Under the pieces are notes generated by a model, which saw nothing but the letters and a program-made list of their open reading frames with translations, made no database searches and had not been told where the DNA came from. The position numbers and the translations under genes are program-made. A stretch of DNA of 64,000 nt from Corbicula japonica. Taxonomy: Eukaryota; Mollusca; Bivalvia; Venerida; Cyrenidae. The stretch is taken from NCBI GenBank assembly GCA_038501625.1, contig JAZAYU010000015.1:4300991-4364990 (forward strand), in the 5' to 3' direction. Below are positions 57,960-64,000 of this stretch, piece by piece (position 1 is the first letter of the stretch; each line of letters begins with the position of its first letter).

Positions 57960-58490
57960 ATTAATATTGTTCAGGTTTAAAATGTGATAATAACTATTGT
58001 ATGAACTTTAAAAGTAGTTTTGTTACGTTTTACATTCGTCTAAGCCTATCTAAATATTTTGTTCAGATATCAAATTTTAAATCAAAATTGTATGTTTATG
58101 AAGTTTTACCCTTGATAAGACACAGTTCATGAGTTTGACTACAACAATTCGAATCCCATAGTCTCACAATAACCATGTATCTCTATTCTTAATTAAATAT
58201 TCATTCAATTCCTGAAAAGCTGGTTATTGAGAATAAAACTTACATTTGGACATAAATACATAAAAATGTATAGCGTAACCAGAATTAAAGTACTTTGTTA
58301 CTTTAATACTATAATACCAACACCCTCAACTCAAAGACACTTTCGGTCTCTATATAATATTAGGTTAAACATTATTTTCCTGACAGTATTAGCAATGCTA
58401 CTTTAAATTCAATCACTGTTTGTTAGGATATGTTTAATTGTTACCTTTATTTATAATTGTATGGATTTTCGTTTTGATGAAAAGTGTACA
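57960..58490. repeat. Direct duplication, first copy (unexpanded)
   Basis: TTTAAAATGTGATAATAACTATTGTATGAACT, TTTTGTTACG(T)TTTACATT, ATCAAAATT and AAGACACAGTTCATGAGTTTGACTACAA recur about 525 bp later at 58492-58850. This copy has a single GTTCATGAG unit; the second has five. Confidence 0.65.
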
Positions 58491-58614
58491 TGTTTAAAAT
58501 GTGATAATTACTATTGTATGAACTATAAAAGAAGTTTTGTTGAGCTTTACATTTTTGTAATCTTCTATCTTTTTTCAGAGATTGTTGAGATATGAGAATC
58601 AAAATTTTATGTTT

Positions 58615-58818
58615 AGGAACTTTTTGCCTCGTTAAGACGCAGTTCATGAGATTGAAGGAACTATTTGCCTCGTTAAGACGCAGTTCATGAGATTGAAGGA
58701 ACTATTTGCCTCGTTAAGACGCAGTTCATGAGATTGAAGGAACTATTTGCCTCGTTAAGACGCAGTTCATGAGATTGAAGGAACTATTCGCCTCGTTAAG
58801 ACGCAGTTCATGAGATTG
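58615..58818. repeat. 41-bp minisatellite, five near-identical copies
   Basis: GCCTCGTTAAGACGCAGTTC and ATGAGATTGAAGGAACTATTT repeat at 58626, 58667, 58708, 58749 and 58790. The array arose inside the second copy of a duplicated segment. Confidence 0.95.
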
Positions 58819-58858
58819 ACTACAAGAATTCAAATCACATTGACTCACATTTAATATA

Positions 58859-59087
58859 TGTAATTTTATCTGCTATCTATAATTATTATTGTCAAGCGAC
58901 AATGCTGCTTATAAGTCAAAAGACTAAAAACACAAATGTGATTTCATATATAAGCTTTTATTATTACAGATGTTTATTCTATGATAGCTATTCTAGAACT
59001 GAAATATAACAATGCGAGAACAATAATTATACAAGGGTGTTTCTATAGTCTGTTTCAAATAATATTAATACAACTCATAATATTACA
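58859..59087 (-). repeat. 3' LTR of the gypsy element
   Basis: TGTAATTTTATCTGCTATCT to AATATTACA; 229 bp, near-identical to 63312-63539. It is preceded on the minus strand by the purine tract AAGAAGGGAGA (59088-59098). Confidence 0.95.
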
Positions 59088-59100
59088 TCTCCCTTCTTAC
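59088..59100 (-). promoter_or_regulatory. Polypurine tract
   Basis: GTAAGAAGGGAGA on the minus strand directly abuts the 3' LTR, the normal site of plus-strand DNA priming. Confidence 0.8.
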
Positions 59101-59344
59101 AAATAAAAAAATCATTTTATATAATATTCAAATACTATGCTGCAATGTATTTCATTCATGTTCTGTTAATGAATTAACGTAAAACATTCCATAGTAAAAT
59201 TCATTGAAACAAGAGAATATGTTATCAACAATAGTAATGTTAATAAACTACAGTTGGATTCTGTTTATTGTTTCTAATCTCATAGAACTGTCAGAGTTAA
59301 TTATTTCAGCCAGTCTCTGCTATTGTATCTTGAACTTGGTTGCA

Positions 59345-62300
59345 CTATTCTACCTGATCGTGTCTTATAAGGGGAACTCTCCTGATAAGGAATATCAGTG
59401 GATTGGGAGGTTGTTCACTTGTAACTTGGGGTTCATCAGGGGTAATTTGTGAATTTGTGACTTTTGAAGAATTGTCTTCAATAATATTTGGAGAAAATTT
59501 TGTAATATTTGGAAATGTTTCATTTGTTTTATTTAAATGGCGACGATTACGGCGATAAGCGGCTCCATCAGGGGTTTGTACAACATACGAGTGATCATCA
59601 TGAACTGAAATGACTTTGGCAGGTTTCCAGGTCTTACCACTCTGGATTCTGACATTCTCATTTTGTTGTAACTTTGGCTGGGGTTTGGCTGACTTATCAT
59701 AGTAATATTTTTGTTTCTGTTTAGCAGATAACATTTGATGTCTTACAGATTTGGGGTGAACAGTGGTCGGAATGAGTTGTTTGATTGTAGTAGGCAAAAT
59801 AGATTTTGTTCTTCTGCCCATAAGTAATTGCACAGGTGAAAATTTGCAATCACTTAGCGGAGTGTTTCTGTACTCTAAGATGCATAAATATGGATCATGG
59901 CCACTTTCTTTCGCCTTCTGTAAAAGACGTTTTGCAGTTTGGACTGTTTTCTCTGCTAGTCCATTTGATATCGGGTAATGCGGACTTGAAGTTACATGAT
60001 CAAATTTCCAATCTTTTGCAAATGTTTGAAATGTCTCAGATGAGTACTGAGGTCCATTGTCTGAAACAACTTTGTCTGGAATTCCATGTCTAGCAAAGTT
60101 TGCTTTCAGTTTTCGTACTACAGTCGTACTTCGTGTGTCTGGTAACCTGTCTATTTCAAAATATTTGCTATAATAGTCTACAGTTATCAAGTAATCCTGT
60201 CCGTCTAAATGAAAAATGTCTGTCCCTACATCTTGCCATGGTCTTTGTGGTACTTCATGTGGAGTCATAGGCTCTTTCTGATTAGAATGTCTATGAGTCA
60301 TACAGACACTGCAATTCAAAACAAAGTCTGTAATCTGTTTTGCCATGCCTGGCCAAAACATAACGTCTTTTGCTCTTTGCAAACTTTTTTCTGTACCCAT
60401 GTGACCAATATGCACTTGCTCTATCATGTGCTGTCTAAGTGACTCGGGAATGACAATTTTCTGACCTCGAAATATTAGGCCCTCCGATTCTGATAATTCA
60501 TCCCTGTGATTAAAGAAATCTAAAACTTTCTTATCACACTCAGACCTAGTATTGGGCCATCCCTCAATTATAGTCTGTTTCAAGGATTGCATTTTCACAT
60601 CATTTTTGGTAGCATTTCTAACATTATCCAAGCTGCGATTGGTAATGTTTAAACATTGTAGCACTGTGTGCACATGTAAGTCAAGGCCTTCTAAAACAAA
60701 GCTATCTGAGATTGGTTTCCGGGATAGTAGGTCACTGATCGGAACCTCCTTCCCGCTCACATGGCGAACTTCTAGGTCATACTTTTGGAGCTGCAACATC
60801 ATTCGTTGCAAACGAGGTGGTGCTACAGAGAGAGGTTTCTTCATTATAGAAGATAGTGGCTTGTGATCAGAATGCACAATCACTGGCCTACCATATATAT
60901 ACTGGTGAAATCGCTTACAAGCGAATAGGATTGCCAACATTTCTCTTTCAATGTTTGCATAACCTACCTCAGTTGGGGTTAAAGTCTTTGATGCAAAAGC
61001 TACTGGGCGACCATCTTGAATTATGGCTGCGCCTACCCCTTGCTTAGAAGCATCACACTCAAGAATGACTTGCTTCTTTGGATCAAAATATGCTAATACT
61101 GGGCTTTTTGTAATAATCTCTTTCATTTGCTCAAAGGCTTGGGTTTGTGGGCAGTCCCACAAGAATTCCTGTTCTTTTCTTAACAGTGAACGCATAGGAC
61201 TTGTAATTTCGGCCAAGTTTGGTGCAAACTTCTGAAGATAATTCACCATACCTAACAAAGTTTCAAGCTCAGCCCGATTCTTCGGAGCTTCTATTTTTGA
61301 AATTGCTTCCACTTTGGAGGGATCAGGTTTAAGACCTAAGGCTGTGATAAGGTGTCCAAAAAATGGTACTTCCTTAACACCAATACGACATTTGTCTGGA
61401 TTGAACTTAATACCTTTACTTCGTGCGCGTTCAAGCACTGATTTGAGGCGTTCGTCATGTTCTTGACGTGTTCGACCAAAAATCAATAGGTCATCAATTA
61501 TACCGGAAACACCTTCAAGGCCTTCGAAAATTTCATTGACCTTTTGCTGGAAGATATCTTGACTTGAGGAAATTCCGAATGGCAATCTTAGAAATCTATA
61601 TCTACCAAAGGGTGTTCCAAACGTACACAGGTATGATGATTCTTCATCAAGCCTAATGCTCCAATAAGCATGTGTTATATCTAACAAACTGAAATATTGA
61701 CTACCATGTAGTTTTAATGTCACGTCTTCTAAGGTTGGCATTGGGTAATGAGGTCTTCTAATGGACTCATTTAATGCTTTAGGATCTAAGCATATGCGTA
61801 ACTGTCCTGTCTTTGGTTTTTCAACAACCACAAGTGAGTTAACCCAGTCGGTCGGTTCGGAGACTTTTGATATTATATCATCTTTCTCCATTCTTTGCAG
61901 TTCATCCTGCAATTTTGACCTTAGTGCTTCTGGCACTCGTCTAGTTGGATTAACAACTGGCACTGCACCCTCTTTTAGATGCAGCTTGCAAGTTCCAGGT
62001 ATAACTCCTATACCCGAAAACAGATCAGCATAATCTCTTAATATGTCTTGTCTGTCTAGTGCAGATGAGTCATGTGCTACCGAGTACGTCAGTTTCACCA
62101 GTCCTAGGTCAACTGAGGTCTGTAAACTCAAAAGAGGTACTGCTGGGGTGTCCACAATATGGAACAAAGTTTCAATTGACCTACTTTTGTACTTGCACTG
62201 TAAACTGACATTGCCTAATACGAGAACTTCATTTCCTGTATATGAGGTAAGCTTTGAATTTGGGACACACAGAGGGGTGTTTAAATTCATTGCATTGAAA

Positions 62301-62587
62301 TGATGCAAAGGTAGTATGTCAGCAGCACTACCAGTGTCTATCTTAAACTTTACGGAGTACTGGGAGGGACCAAGGAGTAGATTTACAAATGCACGATCAG
62401 GAGAATTTGAAGTGCTTACCGTATCAATGTTATATTCCTGATCACTTAAATCCTGTGAATCATCAAGTGAATGAACTTTGTTTATGGCATTCCTTTTACT
62501 GGATCGACAACACTTTGAGAAATGATTTGGCTTGTCACAATTGTAACATGTCTTCCCAAATGCTGAACAAGATCTAGGAACGTGCAA
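59345..62587 (-). CDS. pol: Gypsy Pol polyprotein (PR-RT-RH-IN)
   Basis: About 1080 codons without interruption. In order: a CCHC knuckle (CYNCDKPNHFSKCC) that properly belongs to the end of Gag; aspartic protease (KIDTGSAADIL); reverse transcriptase (LRICLDPKALN, LPFGISSSQDIFQQ, active site IIDDLLIFG); RNase H (LECDASKQGVGAA, NIEREMLAI, VHSDHKPL); integrase with HHCC zinc finger (HIGHMGTEK, CSVCMTH), catalytic core Asp in VGTDIFHLDG, Asp in SDNGPQYSSE, Glu in GLAEKTVQ, and a C-terminal basic region with a chromodomain-less tail. The RT motif has Ile where Tyr or Phe is most common before DD. All expected domains are present, so the protein may be functional. The first codons in this frame lack an ATG; translation probably comes from Gag by frameshift or needs an indel. 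Confidence 0.93.
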   Translation of the reverse strand: MHVPRSCSAFGKTCYNCDKPNHFSKCCRSSKRNAINKVHSLDDSQDLSDQEYNIDTVSTSNSPDRAFVNLLLGPSQYSVKFKIDTGSAADILPLHHFNAMNLNTPLCVPNSKLTSYTGNEVLVLGNVSLQCKYKSRSIETLFHIVDTPAVPLLSLQTSVDLGLVKLTYSVAHDSSALDRQDILRDYADLFSGIGVIPGTCKLHLKEGAVPVVNPTRRVPEALRSKLQDELQRMEKDDIISKVSEPTDWVNSLVVVEKPKTGQLRICLDPKALNESIRRPHYPMPTLEDVTLKLHGSQYFSLLDITHAYWSIRLDEESSYLCTFGTPFGRYRFLRLPFGISSSQDIFQQKVNEIFEGLEGVSGIIDDLLIFGRTRQEHDERLKSVLERARSKGIKFNPDKCRIGVKEVPFFGHLITALGLKPDPSKVEAISKIEAPKNRAELETLLGMVNYLQKFAPNLAEITSPMRSLLRKEQEFLWDCPQTQAFEQMKEIITKSPVLAYFDPKKQVILECDASKQGVGAAIIQDGRPVAFASKTLTPTEVGYANIEREMLAILFACKRFHQYIYGRPVIVHSDHKPLSSIMKKPLSVAPPRLQRMMLQLQKYDLEVRHVSGKEVPISDLLSRKPISDSFVLEGLDLHVHTVLQCLNITNRSLDNVRNATKNDVKMQSLKQTIIEGWPNTRSECDKKVLDFFNHRDELSESEGLIFRGQKIVIPESLRQHMIEQVHIGHMGTEKSLQRAKDVMFWPGMAKQITDFVLNCSVCMTHRHSNQKEPMTPHEVPQRPWQDVGTDIFHLDGQDYLITVDYYSKYFEIDRLPDTRSTTVVRKLKANFARHGIPDKVVSDNGPQYSSETFQTFAKDWKFDHVTSSPHYPISNGLAEKTVQTAKRLLQKAKESGHDPYLCILEYRNTPLSDCKFSPVQLLMGRRTKSILPTTIKQLIPTTVHPKSVRHQMLSAKQKQKYYYDKSAKPQPKLQQNENVRIQSGKTWKPAKVISVHDDHSYVVQTPDGAAYRRNRRHLNKTNETFPNITKFSPNIIEDNSSKVTNSQITPDEPQVTSEQPPNPLIFLIRRVPLIRHDQVE

Positions 62588-63264
62588 TGTCCCACATTTT
62601 GAACAAGGTTTGTCTTTTCGTGCTGGCTCATTGCTTTACCTCCTTTGGATTTCGGTTCTGTTGGTGCTGACTTCTTTTTCGCGCTAGCCCCTTTGTTTTT
62701 CTTCACTCTGCAGGCATCGATCTGCTTTTTCTCCATTGAACGTAACTGTTCTTGAGAATACTCAAATGATTGAGCAATCTGGATTGCTTTATCCAGGGTT
62801 AGTTCCGCTCCAACATTGATCAGTTTTTCTCTGATTTTAGAATTACTAGATCCAAACACTACGCGATCTCGGATCATATTGTCCAATTCCGCAAAATTGC
62901 AATCTCGCGCAGTAAGTCGCAAGCGAGTCACATAGGCGTCAATTGATTCTGCACCTTGCACTTCGTTGTTAAATTTAAATCTTGCAAAGTTAGGATTAAG
63001 TGCTGGCTGAACGTGAGCCCTAAATCTCTCGTAATACGTGTCAATCTGCTTTGCTTCGTCGGCAGACAATGTCCAAGTTGCATGGATATCACGTCCCTTT
63101 TCTCCAACCCACAGAAGTAAATACGATATTTGTTCGTCTTCCTTCTTTGCTTTTAATGGTCCTGTAAACATAAGTTTGACATGTCTCTCAAACTTTTCCC
63201 AGGCTTCCGGCAAGTTCGAGTCTTCCCACCTCATAACGGGCGGTGAAAGTCCTGTGAGTTCCAT
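62482..63264 (-). CDS. gag: Gypsy Gag (frame shifts before the zinc knuckle)
   Basis: 260 codons from ATG 63264, about 50 bp inside the 5' LTR boundary. Capsid-like helical region (DSNLPEAWEKFERHVKLMF, YVTRLRLTARDCNFAE, IRDRVVFG, QIAQSFEYSQEQLRSM) is followed by a lysine-rich linker. At about 62625-62645 the reading leaves the frame encoding the zinc knuckles (CSKCGTLH, then CYNCDKPNH), which continue in the pol frame at -1. Residues after KAMSQ are therefore out-of-frame. It could be an indel in this copy, or gag-pol frameshifting, although no classical slippery heptamer is seen. Confidence 0.85.
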   Translation of the reverse strand: MELTGLSPPVMRWEDSNLPEAWEKFERHVKLMFTGPLKAKKEDEQISYLLLWVGEKGRDIHATWTLSADEAKQIDTYYERFRAHVQPALNPNFARFKFNNEVQGAESIDAYVTRLRLTARDCNFAELDNMIRDRVVFGSSNSKIREKLINVGAELTLDKAIQIAQSFEYSQEQLRSMEKKQIDACRVKKNKGASAKKKSAPTEPKSKGGKAMSQHEKTNLVQNVGHCTFLDLVQHLGRHVTIVTSQIISQSVVDPVKGMP

Positions 63265-63293
63265 TTATAGTGTCAAATATTTCTATTTAATCC

Positions 63294-63311
63294 ACAAAGT
63301 TTCTGACACCA
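63294..63311 (-). promoter_or_regulatory. Primer binding site (tRNA-Leu type)
   Basis: TGGTGTCAGAAACTTTGTGG on the minus strand directly follows the 5' LTR. The first eleven bases are complementary to the 3' end of animal tRNA-Leu species ending in TTCTGACACCA. Confidence 0.8.
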
Positions 63312-63539
63312 TGTAATTTTATCTGCTATCTATAATTATTATTGTCAAGCGACAATGCTGCTTATAAGTCAAAACATTAAAAATTAAATGTGATTTCATA
63401 TATAAGCTTTTATTATTACAGATGTTTATTCTATGATAGCTATTCTAGAACTGAAATATAACAATGCGAGAACAATAATTATACAAGGGTGTTTCTATAG
63501 TCTGTTTCAAATAATATTAATACAACTCATAATATTACA
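63312..63539 (-). repeat. 5' LTR of the gypsy element
   Basis: 228 bp, TGTAATTTTATCTGC to AATATTACA; holds the element's promoter by family rule. Confidence 0.95.
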
Positions 63540-63544
63540 ATCTA

Positions 63545-64000
63545 TATTTCAGACTCTTAATTAACTATTAGGACAAGTCCCTTAAACTGACTTTTGTGAA
63601 AAATAAAAACTAAATGGGCATCATAAATGCAGAACGTTTATATAGCGTTACCAGCACATGAACACAGATTTCTACGAGCACCGGAAAACTACCAACCTCA
63701 ACTCTGTGGCACTTTTAGTTTTTTTTCTTTGACAACGCGGTTTCTCACTTGTTCTAAAGATAAAATAAAACACCCAAAATGTTTTCTTTTAATTTTTTAA
63801 ACACACTCTTTATTTTTCCACATTGCTTTTCATATTTTTAATCTGATTTTGCATTTACAACCAATCACAAAGTAACTTTGAACAAAACTGTGGTTTTAAC
63901 TGAATTACTATAATCTAACCATGATTGTATATTTTTTTATTATTTGCAGTTTATATTTTGGGTGCATTTGTTTGTATGTCCGAAGTTTATGAGTAACATT
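63545..64000. other. AT-rich flank; nothing recognised
   Basis: No gene or repeat identified to the window end. Confidence 0.4.

Larger units (their letters stand above)
58859..63539 (-). mobile_element. Ty3/gypsy LTR retrotransposon, nearly complete
   Basis: Minus-strand element with two LTRs of 228-229 bp (TG...CA ends), a tRNA-Leu-type primer binding site, gag, a full pol (protease, RT, RNase H, integrase) and a polypurine tract. Flanking ATATA (58854-58858) and ATCTA (63540-63544) are a likely five-base target duplication with one mismatch. The LTRs differ at only a few sites near their U-A-rich centre, which suggests a fairly recent insertion. Gag and pol are in different frames (-1). 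Confidence 0.93.

Noticed and set aside
59763..63316. Plus-strand frames across the gypsy region
   Set aside because: Antisense shadows of gag and pol.

Overview
The window is AT-rich animal nuclear DNA. It has spliceosomal introns (GTAAGT donors, pyrimidine-tract/CAG acceptors), TATA and AATAAA signals, tRNA-derived SINEs, DNA transposons and a Ty3/gypsy element. It has no bacterial operon structure. The mix of tandem lectin/WSC-like receptor genes, an rve-like integrase-core gene and dense short repeats suggests an invertebrate, probably a bivalve mollusc. That assignment is inference; the species cannot be read from the sequence.

Layout. 0-2.3 kb: a 1.26 kb Harbinger-like element and a dispersed repeat. 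2.3-6.3 kb (+): a four-exon double-zinc-ribbon gene whose last exon carries an in-frame TAG followed by 140 more open codons. 8-10 kb: a 62-bp tandem array and a (TG)n tract. 10.1-11.7 kb (-): an integrase-core (DDE) gene in at least two exons. 12.3-16.3 kb: a repeat shared in inverted orientation with 2.2 kb, a 25-bp array and a 72-bp satellite of about 32 units. 17.9-19.3 kb: two isolated terminal-exon candidates.

21.7-43.8 kb (+): a tandem family of single-exon type I membrane receptors (one frameshifted pseudogene, two intact genes) with a WSC/C-type-lectin-like ectodomain, one transmembrane helix and tyrosine motifs in the tail. Their 5' and 3' flanks are duplicated with them, including an orphan fourth promoter block. 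A 3.2 kb long-TIR transposon, a hAT-like insertion, MITEs and SINEs lie between the copies.

44.8-51.3 kb: tandem tRNA-derived SINE units, a three-level nest (pogo-like element inside a mariner inside a short repeat) and a 26-bp array. 54.57-57.8 kb (+): a TATA-box gene in four exons encoding a small secreted helical protein. Its intron phases (1,0,0), signal peptide and helices resemble a class I four-helix cytokine, and its last exon is cut by an in-frame TAA. 58.86-63.54 kb (-): a nearly intact Ty3/gypsy retrotransposon with matching LTRs, PBS and PPT.

How the genes may work together: the receptors look built for ligand recognition and phosphotyrosine signalling, and the helical secreted protein looks like an extracellular signal. 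An immune or recognition role for the locus is plausible but inferred from architecture only. Nothing shows that these genes act on one another.
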